Of a DNA stretch of 64,000 bases, positions 46,241 to 54,349 are shown in pieces (position 1 is the stretch's first letter; every line of letters starts with the position of its first letter). This DNA comes from Opitutia bacterium (GTDB lineage: Bacteria; Verrucomicrobiota; Verrucomicrobiia; Opitutales; Opitutaceae): NCBI GenBank assembly GCA_947475065.1, contig CANJLB010000004.1, positions 50,757-114,756 of the forward strand. Reading direction: 5' to 3'. The translations under genes were made by a program, and so were the position numbers. Under the pieces are notes generated by a model that was not told where the DNA came from, ran no database searches, and worked only from the letters and a program-made list of their open reading frames with translations.

Positions 46241-47332
46241 ATGACCACCGACCTCCTCAAAGCCGCCCTCGCCCAAGTGAAATATCCCGGCTTCAGCCGC
46301 GACATCGTGTCGTTCGGCCTCGTCCGCACACTGGAGTTTGCCGATGGCACGGCGCTCGTCGCCCTCGCGATCTCGACCGCCGACCCCAAAATCCCGGTGC
46401 AGCTCAAGCGCGAGGTCGAGCAGTGCCTGCGTGCGCTCCCCGGCGTGTACAAAGTGGAGGTGGCCATCGCGGTGACCGCGCCCAAGGCCGGTCCCGCAGC
46501 AGGCGGCGGCAATCTTGCCGGCAACAGTGCCGCGCCCAAGGCCATCAAATTTGCCGTCGCCATCGCCTCCGGCAAGGGCGGCGTCGGCAAGAGCACCTTT
46601 GCCGTCAACCTCGCCTGCGCCCTCGCACAACACCTCACGGTGACCGGCCGGCCCGGTCGCGTCGGCCTCATGGACTGCGACATCTACGGCCCCAGCGTGC
46701 CGCTGATGATCGGGCTGCACGGTGAGCGGCCCGAGGTCGAGGGCGAGAACACCATCATCCCCCTCGAAAAACACGGCGTGAAAGTGATGAGCATGGGCTT
46801 CCTCGTGGACGACAACACTCCCGTCGTCTGGCGCGGCCCGATGATCATGAAAACCATCCAGCAGTTCGTCCAAAACGTGAAATGGGGCGAACTGGATATC
46901 CTGCTCATTGACCTCCCGCCCGGCACCGGCGACGCGCAGCTCTCGCTCGTGCAGACTCTCCCGCTCGACGGTGCGGTGCTCGTCACCACGCCCCAGCCCG
47001 CCGCCACCAACGTCGCCCGCAAGGGCGGCCTGATGTTCCAGAAGGTCAACGTCCCCCTGCTCGGCATCGCCGAAAACATGAGCTATTTCACCGACCCGGC
47101 CGGCCAGCGCCACACGCTCTTCGGCGCGGGCGGCGGGCAAAAAACCGCCGACTCGCTCGGCACCGTGCTGCTCGGCCAGGTGCCGCTCATCCCCGAGATC
47201 CGAGCCGGCGGCGACGCCGGCGCGCCCGTCACGGTGACCGCGCCCGACAGCGAGGCGGCGAAAATCTTCCGCGCCATCGGCGCGGCGGTGCTCGCCCAGC
47301 TCGCGCGCAAACCAACGGCCACCACGTCATAA
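46241..47332 (+). CDS. mrp: Mrp/ApbC-family iron-sulfur cluster carrier ATPase
   Basis: 363 residues. An N-terminal MIP18-like domain (1-85, YPGFSRDIVSFGLVRTLEF) precedes the deviant P-loop SGKGGVGKST (110-119), MDCDIYGPSVPLMIG, LLIDLPPGTGDAQL and ENMSYF. The CxxC that follows ENMSYF in cluster-binding Mrp proteins is absent: here the text is FTDPAGQRHTLFG. Cysteine-free variants occur in other bacteria, but cluster binding should not be assumed. It begins divergently from tolB with 90 nt between starts. Confidence 0.9.
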   Translation: MTTDLLKAALAQVKYPGFSRDIVSFGLVRTLEFADGTALVALAISTADPKIPVQLKREVEQCLRALPGVYKVEVAIAVTAPKAGPAAGGGNLAGNSAAPKAIKFAVAIASGKGGVGKSTFAVNLACALAQHLTVTGRPGRVGLMDCDIYGPSVPLMIGLHGERPEVEGENTIIPLEKHGVKVMSMGFLVDDNTPVVWRGPMIMKTIQQFVQNVKWGELDILLIDLPPGTGDAQLSLVQTLPLDGAVLVTTPQPAATNVARKGGLMFQKVNVPLLGIAENMSYFTDPAGQRHTLFGAGGGQKTADSLGTVLLGQVPLIPEIRAGGDAGAPVTVTAPDSEAAKIFRAIGAAVLAQLARKPTATTS

Positions 47333-47359
47333 GACCGAGCCTCGTGGCCAGTCCCGTAG

Positions 47360-47379
47360 CCCGCTTCGGGAGAAGCGGG
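47360..47379. terminator. Hairpin after mrp
   Basis: Arms CCCGCTTC (47360-47367) and GAAGCGGG (47372-47379) with a GGGA tetraloop. The following text, AGGCCCCTTTC, has only a short T-run, so it may be a weak terminator or a REP-type element. Confidence 0.5.
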
Positions 47380-47421
47380 AGGCCCCTTTCAAAAGCTGTC
47401 CCTACCCCGCCCACGCCGGGT

Positions 47422-47450
47422 TTGACGCCCGCCCTGCCCCACTTTACACC
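47422..47450 (+). promoter_or_regulatory. Candidate sigma-70-type promoter of the dienelactone hydrolase gene
   Basis: TTGACG (47422-47427), a 17-nt spacer and TACACC (47445-47450), 30 nt before the ATG at 47480. The -35 box is good and the -10 box weak. It follows the hairpin after mrp, so the gene can be expressed independently. Confidence 0.4.
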
Positions 47451-47479
47451 TAGCCCTGTTTTATCCTCCCCATCCGCCC

Positions 47480-48418
47480 ATGAAACAACGCCTCCTCCCC
47501 GCCCTCGCCATCTCCGTGCTCGCCGTTGCCGGCACCACCCTCTTCTTCACGGCTGCCGCGCCGAATCCAGGTGCCGCCAGCAATCCCGAGTGGAAAACCC
47601 GCGTTGAAAAATCCCCGCGCCACCTCGAGTGGGTCACGCTCAAGCACGACGGTCGCGATGTCGGCGCTTATGTCGGCTACCCCGAGCGCAAGGACAAGGC
47701 CACCACCGTCCTCGTCATCCACGAGATTTTCGGTCACTCCGACTGGGTAAAGGCACTCGTGGATGATATCGCCGCCGCCGGCTATATCGCCGTCGCGCCC
47801 GACTTCCTGTGGGGCACCGGTGCCAAGGGCGGCGGCACCAGCGAGCTGACCAGCCAGGAGATTTCACAAAAAATCAACCAGCTTTCCGCCGACCAGAAGA
47901 CGGCTGACCTCAACGCCGCCGTGGACTACATCACCAAGCTTCCCGGTTCCAACGGAAAGGTCGTCGTCGCTGGCTTCTGCTGGGGCGGCACAGAGACGTT
48001 CCGTTTCGCGACCAATAACAAGGCCATCAAGGCTGCCCTCGTATTCTACGGGTCGGCTCCGACTGCCGCCGACGCACTCGCCCGCATCGAGGCTCCCGTG
48101 TACGGTTTCTACGCCGAGAACGATATGCGCATCAACGGTGGCATCCCAGCCGCGACCGAGGCGATGAAGGCCGCCAAGAAGACCTACGATCCCGTCATCT
48201 ACGCCGGGGCCGGTCATGGCTTCATGCGCGCCGGCGACGACCAGCCCCCCGCCACCACTGCCTCCGATCAGGCCAAGACCACTTACGCCGCCAACAAGAA
48301 GGCCCGCGAGGACGGCTGGAAGCGCTGGATGGACATCATGAAGAAAGTGACCGACGCGCCAGCGACGCCGGTGGCAACCTCCTCTGCGCCCGCTGCCCCG
48401 GCCACGCCCAGGCCCTGA
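47480..48418 (+). CDS. Secreted dienelactone hydrolase-family protein
   Basis: 312 residues. Residues 1-27 are a signal peptide (basic, then ALAISVLAVAGTTLFF). The alpha/beta-hydrolase core has VLVIHEIFGHSDWVKAL, then a cysteine nucleophile C167 in AGFCWGG, D215 in YAENDMRI and H246 in GAGHGFMR, the Cys-Asp-His triad of dienelactone hydrolases. The substrate is unknown; many such paralogs act on esters or lactones outside aromatic degradation. The C-terminus is an alanine and proline-rich tail. It is followed by a tRNA gene on the same strand. Confidence 0.88.
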   Translation: MKQRLLPALAISVLAVAGTTLFFTAAAPNPGAASNPEWKTRVEKSPRHLEWVTLKHDGRDVGAYVGYPERKDKATTVLVIHEIFGHSDWVKALVDDIAAAGYIAVAPDFLWGTGAKGGGTSELTSQEISQKINQLSADQKTADLNAAVDYITKLPGSNGKVVVAGFCWGGTETFRFATNNKAIKAALVFYGSAPTAADALARIEAPVYGFYAENDMRINGGIPAATEAMKAAKKTYDPVIYAGAGHGFMRAGDDQPPATTASDQAKTTYAANKKAREDGWKRWMDIMKKVTDAPATPVATSSAPAAPATPRP

Positions 48419-48512
48419 CGCGCCGAAGCCGCAGCGACGGGGATGGCTCGATGCCTTCGCTGCAAAAATCTCGACGTCGCCCGCCCGCACAGAGAGCATC
48501 ATAGCGCATTGC

Positions 48513-48588
48513 GGGCCTATAGCTCAATGGTCAGAGCAGGGGACTCATAATCCCTTGGTTCTGGGTTCGAATCCCAGTGGGCCCACCA
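48513..48588 (+). tRNA. tRNA with CAT anticodon, probably tRNA-Ile2 (lysidine-modified)
   Basis: 76 nt with encoded CCA. Acceptor arms GGGCCTA and TGGGCCC, anticodon loop CTCATAA and the T-arm GGTTCGAATCC pair well. The anticodon stem and its flanks (GCAGGGGACTCATAATCCC) resemble E. coli tRNA-Ile2 (GCAGGCGACTCATAATCGC) more than elongator tRNA-Met, so CAT is probably modified to read AUA. Elongator Met is the alternative. A reverse-strand frame with WDSNPEP is just the tRNA read backwards. Confidence 0.88.
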
Positions 48589-48617
48589 TGATTGACAAAT
48601 ACTTATGTAATTTAGAG

Positions 48618-48679
48618 CCGGACGAGCAAAATTGACAGTCCGGTTACAGTCCGGTTTTTGAAGCGCTGGATCAGCGCTT
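48618..48679 (+). terminator. Terminator region of the tRNA with a tandem direct repeat
   Basis: CCGGAC (48618-48623) can pair with either of two GTCCGG copies carried by the direct repeat ACAGTCCGGTT (48635-48645 and 48646-48656); the second is followed by TTTTT. An 8-bp hairpin AAGCGCTG-GAT-CAGCGCTT (48661-48679), then TTTT, follows at once. The two possibilities are mutually compatible back-up terminators. Confidence 0.6.
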
Positions 48680-48766
48680 TTCGGCAGCATCGGAGGCGGT
48701 CGCAAATCAGTTTTCGGGCACAGCCCGCCATCGGAACGGCACGTTTTTTTGCCCATCCGTGCAACC

Positions 48767-49648
48767 TCACTTCACGTCCGCCGCCCTGATTGTCAACCGG
48801 TGCAGCCCCACCAGTTCCTCCTGCGCCAGCCGCGCTCCCGTGTAGCCGCCCGCCAGCGTGAACGCCATCGGGATGCCCTGCTCATGGCACCAGCCGAAGA
48901 CCAGCGCCTCCCGCTCGGCCAGCATCGCCGCCGTCACCCCGTCCAGCCCGCCCAGCGCGCAGTCCTCGTGCGGATCCATTCCCGAGTTGTAGATGCACAC
49001 GTCAAACTTCCGCCCGCGCAGCGCCGCCATCCCCTCCCGGATCGCACCCAGATAGCGCCGCGCGTCCCGCACCACCCGCAGGCTGGCCGTCGGACCCGGC
49101 TCATAGCTGTCGGCCATGCTGACCGAGACATCCACCAACGCCACCCGCGCCTCGTCCCGCAGGATCGCGTGCGTCCCCCCGCCGCAGTGCGCGTCCACGT
49201 CCACGATCAGCACCGCCCGCGCCCCCTCCGCCAACGCCACCAACGCCGCGATCGCCAGTCCGTTAAACGTGCAAAACCCGCTCCCGCTCTCCCTCCGCGC
49301 ATGGTGCAGCCCGCACGACAGCGACCCGCTGTTCACCCGGTTCCGCCACGCCTCCCGCACCGCCGCCACCACCCCGCCGTTCGAGTGGCCCACCATCGTC
49401 CACGCCTGCTCACACCACCCGAGTCCGCTGGAGCGCGCCAGCCCGTGTGGCTCCCCCGTGCGCACCGCGTCCACATAGGCGCGGTCATGCGCCAGCTCGA
49501 TCTGCGCGCTGGTCAACGCCTCCGGCCGCACGACCTCCACCCCCGCGATCGGCGACGCCGCCAAGCTCGCCGCCACCCAGCCGGGCTTGCGGGTCGTGTC
49601 GAAGTCATGCTCCGACGCCACATATTCTGGGCAGTAATAAATCTTCAT
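48767..49648 (-). CDS. Histone-deacetylase-superfamily (acetylpolyamine amidohydrolase-like) hydrolase
   Basis: 293 residues from the ATG at 49648. Catalytic His pair H115/H116 in LHHARRESGSGFCTFNG. Zinc ligands are D152 and H154 in IVDVDAHCGGGT and D225 in NSGMDPHED; the transition-state tyrosine is Y269 in LAGGYT. All key residues are intact, so a deacetylase or amidohydrolase is expected; substrates in bacteria include acetylpolyamines and acetyl-lysine. It is the last gene of a minus-strand set, 25 nt after the VWA gene. There is no signal peptide. Confidence 0.86.
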   Translation of the reverse strand: MKIYYCPEYVASEHDFDTTRKPGWVAASLAASPIAGVEVVRPEALTSAQIELAHDRAYVDAVRTGEPHGLARSSGLGWCEQAWTMVGHSNGGVVAAVREAWRNRVNSGSLSCGLHHARRESGSGFCTFNGLAIAALVALAEGARAVLIVDVDAHCGGGTHAILRDEARVALVDVSVSMADSYEPGPTASLRVVRDARRYLGAIREGMAALRGRKFDVCIYNSGMDPHEDCALGGLDGVTAAMLAEREALVFGWCHEQGIPMAFTLAGGYTGARLAQEELVGLHRLTIRAADVK

Positions 49649-49673
49649 GGGAGGCGCGGCAGTAGCCACCGCC

Positions 49674-51086
49674 TCATGCCTGCGCTCCGGGTTCGGCCTT
49701 CCCCGCCGGCGGCTCGCTGGGGCTGCCCGCCGCCGGCTCGGCCGGGCTGGCCGGCGGCGCGGCCGTGCGGCGCGGCTTTTTGAAGGACGGGGCCGGCCCT
49801 TCGCCCACCCAATACTCGGAGCTGCTCATCTTGCTGTAGCTCGCGCTCAGGCTGCTCAGCCCCTTGCGCGAACGGATGTAGTCGTCCGGGTTCTCCAGTT
49901 TCGCCAGCGCGGTCGTCAGCAGGCTCAGGCCGTCGGCGATCCCGGCGTCACAGGCATAGGCCTTCAGCCGCGTGATTCCCCTTTCGAGCACCTGCTTGGC
50001 TCCGGCCAGGTCGCCCTCATCGCGCCGCACGAGCGCCCGGTTGAGAATCTCCGCCGCCTGCTGCGCCGACACCCAAGGCAGCACGTCCTGGTTCAGCCGG
50101 ATGTCCTCCCGCGCCTGCGTGGGCCTCACCCGGATGACGTGGACCTCCCGGTGCGTCGTGATGCTCTCCGGTGTGATCTCGTCGTAGAGAATCTCGACCT
50201 CCATGATCGCCTCGCCGTCGAGGCTCGCGGCCGGCGTGGTCGTGCCCGCGATCAGCGGGATCGGCAGCACGGAGAGCGCAAACACCGCCACGCGCTCCTC
50301 CTCGGCCATCAGGTCGCCCACCGGATACTCTGTCCGGCCGTCCGGCAGCTTGAGTTCGCGATAACCGCCCAACGACTTCATGCCGTCCACGAAGCCCAGC
50401 GACTTGAACCGCAACCGCAGGTTCTGCACCGCGATCTTCTGGAGCCCGTCGAGTTCGGCGTTGAAAATCTCCGGCAGCTTGTCTGCCTCGTTGGCATCGT
50501 AGAACGCGCCGCTGGTGGAGCGCGCCAGCTCGCTCAGCAGGTCTTCGTCGTAGCCATTGCCAAAGCCCAGCGTGCTCGTGCGGATGCCGTCCTGGTCCAG
50601 CCCGGCCGTGACCACCTGCTTCACCCGCACCGGCTCGACGATGCCCACGTTGAGCAGCCCGTCGCTCAGCAGCAGTTGGCGGCGCACCGTGCCCGCCGGC
50701 GTGCCGCGCAACGCGTCCCGCCCCAGCATCCAGCCCGCCGTCAGGTTGGTGCTCCCCCTGGACAGGATTTCGTCAATGCGCCTGCACGCCTCCTCCTTGG
50801 CCCGCACCGGGGCCATGGGAATCACCACCTCCGCCGTGTGATCGAAGGTCACCAAGGAAAACAAGTCCTCGCGGCGGAGATTTTGCACCACCGCCTTGGC
50901 CGCCCGCCGCGCCGCTTCCAGCGGTGCGCCCTGCATCGAGCCGCTGCGGTCGAGCACCAGGCTGAACGCGATCGGTCGCTCCCGATGCCCGGCGGTGGCC
51001 GGGGCCGTGAACTGGAACGCGAGGTGGACGGGCTGGGCGCTGTTGGCCAGGATGGTCTGATGGTCGAGCTGGACGGTGGTTTTCAT
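49674..51086 (-). CDS. VWA-domain protein (cytosolic, with C-terminal helical and low-complexity region)
   Basis: 470 residues. After an N-terminal beta domain the MIDAS motif is DRSGS (D46, S48, S50), with GSTNLTAGW and LLLSDGLLNVG supplying the remaining metal ligands. A beta-sandwich region follows (about 225-320), then a helical TPR-like part (SAQQAAEILNRALVRRDEGD) and a proline, alanine and glycine-rich tail. There is no signal peptide, so it is probably intracellular, acting as a scaffold or partner-binding protein. It is 57 nt downstream of the PcfJ-like gene and 25 nt upstream of the HDAC gene, suggesting a common transcript. Confidence 0.85.
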   Translation of the reverse strand: MKTTVQLDHQTILANSAQPVHLAFQFTAPATAGHRERPIAFSLVLDRSGSMQGAPLEAARRAAKAVVQNLRREDLFSLVTFDHTAEVVIPMAPVRAKEEACRRIDEILSRGSTNLTAGWMLGRDALRGTPAGTVRRQLLLSDGLLNVGIVEPVRVKQVVTAGLDQDGIRTSTLGFGNGYDEDLLSELARSTSGAFYDANEADKLPEIFNAELDGLQKIAVQNLRLRFKSLGFVDGMKSLGGYRELKLPDGRTEYPVGDLMAEEERVAVFALSVLPIPLIAGTTTPAASLDGEAIMEVEILYDEITPESITTHREVHVIRVRPTQAREDIRLNQDVLPWVSAQQAAEILNRALVRRDEGDLAGAKQVLERGITRLKAYACDAGIADGLSLLTTALAKLENPDDYIRSRKGLSSLSASYSKMSSSEYWVGEGPAPSFKKPRRTAAPPASPAEPAAGSPSEPPAGKAEPGAQA

Positions 51087-51143
51087 GGGATGGTCAGCTT
51101 GGCCTCAGGGGTCGGACATACGCAGTCCTACCTCTTGTCCATT

Positions 51144-52274
51144 TCAGAAAACTCCCAGCTGGTGCGCCCATCGTTCCACCCAGCCCCAGAGGAACGCCGG
51201 GCCGGCCAGGACAAAGGGACACGTCGCGGCCCCGACAAAGCCGAACAAGTCCCACGCCCACTCATGGTTGTCCATCCATCTGACGATGGCACCCTTGGGC
51301 TTGGGCGGCGGCTCCGGTGGCTCCGGCGGCGGTGGGTTGAAATGCCGTTTCAGCGCGCTTTCCCGCAGGCTGTGGAAAAATCCATGCCGATGGCGGCGGA
51401 TGTCCTGCCGCATCTCGACCGGCAAATCGTTCCAACTGAGATCCCGCTCCGGCATATACCCCAAAGTCGAGGACAGGCAGGTCACGCGCGGATGGAGAAA
51501 CAGCTCCCGGATGTAGGGATAGTAGCGCGGCGCGGGCTTCGTGTTGCCCCGGCCCTTCATCTCGACGAGACTAGTCATGCTGTAGGTGAACGTCAGGTGC
51601 GGCTTCCAGCAGATGATCCCGTCAGATTTCACCGGCTCGCGCAGCGACAGCAGCCGGCAGAAACTGTCCTTGCTGCCGGCATTGCCGCAATGGTGCATGA
51701 AGCGGCCCTCCCACTCCGACTTTCCATAATGGCAGAGCACCCACTTCCACCCGTTCGGGAAGACAATAAAATCCTTCACTGCCCGCTGATGGATCAGGAG
51801 CTGCCGCGCGCTCTCGCAGAGCTTTTCAACGTGCGCCTGCGCCTCTTCCAGATGCCTGAACTGGTCGTGGTTCATCTGCCTGAGTTCGTTCGCGAGGAGC
51901 GGTGCCTCCTTCGCCAGCACGGTGGCTCGCTCCCAAGCCCGTAGAAACTGATAGCCGTGGTTGGTGTATAGCTCTTCTTGCCGGCTTGCGCCGAATTCAG
52001 ACCGCAGCCACCGGCGTCGCCGACGTTGCGCCCGCTTCAGGCTGGCTTCGCCACTGACATGGACGTGCGCGTCCAAGGCCACGCGCTGCTCCAGCCGCAG
52101 AAACCAGAGGATGCGTTCATGCTGCCGCAGGATGCGCCGGGCATCGTCCGCAACCCGATAAAAACATGGAGAATACTTCGCCATCGGCCAGACAAGTAGC
52201 ATCATCGCCCGGTATTGGTCTGCCCGGCGCGGGCGGTGCTGAGCCGCATGGTCGGCGGTGACGGGCTGAGTCAT
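51144..52274 (-). CDS. PcfJ-like domain protein of unknown function
   Basis: 376 residues, ATG at 52274 with an AAGGA about 12 nt upstream; an internal ATG at 52181 is possible. The core pattern is FPNGWKWVLCHYG, then HHCGN (194-198), LLSLREP (208-214), PHLTF (225-229) and MKGRGNTKP (239-247). The order HCG / LxSLRE / P-LTF / KGxxNxKP matches the PcfJ-like superfamily, known from phage and conjugative elements with no established activity. The C-terminus has a proline stretch (PPPPEPPEPPPKPKG) then a hydrophobic segment (about 345-370) that may be membrane-associated. It is first of the PcfJ-VWA-HDAC set and divergent from the WYL regulator. Confidence 0.65.
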   Translation of the reverse strand: MTQPVTADHAAQHRPRRADQYRAMMLLVWPMAKYSPCFYRVADDARRILRQHERILWFLRLEQRVALDAHVHVSGEASLKRAQRRRRRWLRSEFGASRQEELYTNHGYQFLRAWERATVLAKEAPLLANELRQMNHDQFRHLEEAQAHVEKLCESARQLLIHQRAVKDFIVFPNGWKWVLCHYGKSEWEGRFMHHCGNAGSKDSFCRLLSLREPVKSDGIICWKPHLTFTYSMTSLVEMKGRGNTKPAPRYYPYIRELFLHPRVTCLSSTLGYMPERDLSWNDLPVEMRQDIRRHRHGFFHSLRESALKRHFNPPPPEPPEPPPKPKGAIVRWMDNHEWAWDLFGFVGAATCPFVLAGPAFLWGWVERWAHQLGVF

Positions 52275-52456
52275 GGTCGGTTCCGTTCCTTGGTGGGATT
52301 GTTTGATTGAGTCCAGACCCTAACCCCCACCCTCGGACATCTCCTGTCCCACCCAATGGGAGCGCGGGCGGCCCGCCCGCTCCTAATCCCCCCTGCACCC
52401 CCTCGCCCGCCTTGGTGTTTGCCTTCCCCCCCGCCTCCTCAGACACTCCCTGTCCT
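52275..52456. promoter_or_regulatory. Divergent control region between the PcfJ-like gene and the WYL regulator
   Basis: 182 nt shared by two divergent starts. It contains an imperfect inverted repeat GGAGCGCGGGC / GCCCGCTCC (52359-52383), then a strongly C-rich tract. A WYL-family regulator commonly controls its divergent neighbour, so this inverted repeat is a candidate operator; no -10/-35 pair is clear. Confidence 0.4.
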
Positions 52457-53464
52457 ATGGCCCAAGGTGCCGCCCTCCCTTCCTCCCGCCCGCCGCTCGC
52501 CCGCATGGTGCGCATCCATGAGCAGCTTCAGGACGGTCGCTTGACCAACTGCCGCAAGCTCGCCCGGCTGCTCGAAGTCTCCACCAAGACCATCGCCCGC
52601 GACCTCGCCTTCATGCGCGACCAGCTCGGCCTGCCCACCGAATACGACGCCCAGATCTATGCCTGGCGCTACGCCTACCCGGTCAAAAACTTCCCCACTG
52701 TGCAGGTCACCGAAGGCGAGCTGCTCGCGCTCCTCGTCGCCCAGAAGGCCCTCGAACAATACCGTGGCACGCCCTACCACGACCAGCTCGCCCATGCCTT
52801 TGCCAAGCTCTCCGCCGGCTTGCGCGATCAGGTGAGTTTCTCCTCCTCCGACAGCCTCGCCAACGTGTCCTTCCACCAGCTCGGCCTCAGCCGGGCCGAT
52901 GTCCGCATCTTTGCCCGGCTCAGCCGCGCCGTGGCCGGCCGCCGGGAGATCGAGTTCACCTACCAAAAGCCGCACAGCTCCACGCCCGAGACCCGGCGCA
53001 TGCGCCCCTACCACCTCGCCAACCGGGAGCACGCCTGGTATCTAGTCGGCTTCGACCACGACCGCTCCGCGCTACGCACCTTTGCCGTCAGCCGGATGCA
53101 GCGGGTCACCGTCCTGGGGGCCAAGTTCGCGAAGCCGGTGGATTTTTCGCCCCAGACGTATTACGCCAACTCCTTCGGGGCCTACGTTGGCACCGGCGAC
53201 CACCGCGTCGTGCTCCGGTTCCAGCCCGAGGCCGCCGGCCAGATCCGGGAGCGCTTCTGGCATGAAACGCAGGAAATGAAGCCGCTGGCCGATGGCGGCC
53301 TGGAATTGCGCCTGCACCTCAACAGCCTGCACGAAATCCAACGCTGGGTCATGGGCTGGGGAGCCGGCGTCGAGGTCATGGCCCCGTCGGAGCTGCGCGA
53401 CCGCGTCAAGGCCGCCGCGAAGGCCGTGGCCAACCTCTACGCCAAGGCAGGCGCTAAACTCTAA
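52457..53464 (+). CDS. WYL-domain transcriptional regulator
   Basis: 335 residues from the ATG at 52457; the upstream frame is a proline-rich artefact. An N-terminal HTH (MVRIHEQLQDGRLTNCRKLARLLEVSTKTIARDL, about 17-50) is followed by a linker, the WYL domain (REIEFTYQKPHSS, HAWYLVGFDHDRSALRTFAVSRM) and a C-terminal WCX-type extension (HRVVLRFQPEAAGQIRERFW). Such regulators sense nucleic acid or nucleotide ligands in DNA-damage, RNA-repair and phage-defence settings. It is divergent from the PcfJ-VWA-HDAC genes and 133 nt upstream of a Y-family polymerase. Confidence 0.9.
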   Translation: MAQGAALPSSRPPLARMVRIHEQLQDGRLTNCRKLARLLEVSTKTIARDLAFMRDQLGLPTEYDAQIYAWRYAYPVKNFPTVQVTEGELLALLVAQKALEQYRGTPYHDQLAHAFAKLSAGLRDQVSFSSSDSLANVSFHQLGLSRADVRIFARLSRAVAGRREIEFTYQKPHSSTPETRRMRPYHLANREHAWYLVGFDHDRSALRTFAVSRMQRVTVLGAKFAKPVDFSPQTYYANSFGAYVGTGDHRVVLRFQPEAAGQIRERFWHETQEMKPLADGGLELRLHLNSLHEIQRWVMGWGAGVEVMAPSELRDRVKAAAKAVANLYAKAGAKL

Positions 53465-53597
53465 CAATCTCCTCTCTCGCCCTCTGAGAATCCTCCGCGC
53501 TTCAAAAATAACTCCCGCAAGCCGCTGCCCGGTCGCCGGAAACGCGCGCGCGAAATTCTCTTTTTGACCAAGCAGGGGCCGGGGCAAGCGTCCGCGC

Positions 53598-54332
53598 ATG
53601 GCCCTTCGCACTCTCGCCGTTGATTTCAACTCCTACTTCGCCTCGTGCGAGATGCAGGAGCGGCCTGAGCTACGTGGCCGGCCCGTCGGCATCGTCCCTG
53701 TGCTCGCCGAGACCACCTGCTGCATTGCCGCCAGCCGGCAAGCCAAGGCACGCGGCGTCAAAGTTGGCACCGGTGTCGCCGAGGCCCGTGCGCTCTGCCC
53801 GGACATCGTAATCGTCCAGCAACGGCCCGCGCTTTACATCGGCTACCACCGCCGGCTGCTGGCGGAGATCGAGGCGTGCATCCACGTCACCGCCATCAAG
53901 TCCATTGACGAGGTCGAGTGCGACCTCACCGCCACCTTCGCGCCAAGGGAAAAGGCCATGGCCGTGGCCCGGCAGATCAAGGACCGGGTGGCCCGGCACG
54001 TCGGCCCCTGCCTCACCAGCTCCATCGGCATCGCGCCAAACTGGCTCCTAGCGAAGCTCGCCTCGGACATGCAGAAGCCGGACGGCCTTGTCGTGCTCGA
54101 TGACGAGGACATCCCCCAAAAGCTACTCGCGCTCGACATGACCGACATCAGCGGCATCGGCCCGCGCATGGATCACCGGCTAAAGGCGCACGGGATAGAC
54201 ACCGTGGCAAAGCTCTACGGCGCCACCAAGGCCACGTTGCGGGGCATTTGGGGCGGGGTCGAGGGCGAGCGGATGCACGGACGGCTGCGCGGGGAGAACA
54301 TCCCGCTGACGCATCAGGAGCATCCGATTTGA
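53598..54332 (+). CDS. Y-family (ImpB/DinB-like) DNA polymerase lacking the little-finger domain
   Basis: 244 residues against about 350-420 usually. Palm acidic residues D9 in AVDFNSYFAS and D104/E105 in SIDEVECDL are present, as are ETTCCIAASRQAKARGVKVGTG and the thumb helix-hairpin-helix LTDISGIGPRMDHRLKAHGI-type segment. The frame stops after LRGENIPLTHQEHPI, just where family members begin the little finger (usually THRRTVGHSHVL). The missing domain holds DNA and the clamp-binding peptide. It is either a truncated remnant or a minimal catalytic form. An ankyrin-like frame begins 18 nt downstream. Confidence 0.85.
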   Translation: MALRTLAVDFNSYFASCEMQERPELRGRPVGIVPVLAETTCCIAASRQAKARGVKVGTGVAEARALCPDIVIVQQRPALYIGYHRRLLAEIEACIHVTAIKSIDEVECDLTATFAPREKAMAVARQIKDRVARHVGPCLTSSIGIAPNWLLAKLASDMQKPDGLVVLDDEDIPQKLLALDMTDISGIGPRMDHRLKAHGIDTVAKLYGATKATLRGIWGGVEGERMHGRLRGENIPLTHQEHPI

Positions 54333-54349
54333 CCGACGCCGATTTCCCG

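Noticed and set aside
48517..48756. Minus-strand frame containing WDSNPEP across the tRNA
   Set aside because: This peptide is the tRNA read in reverse, a well-known spurious annotation.
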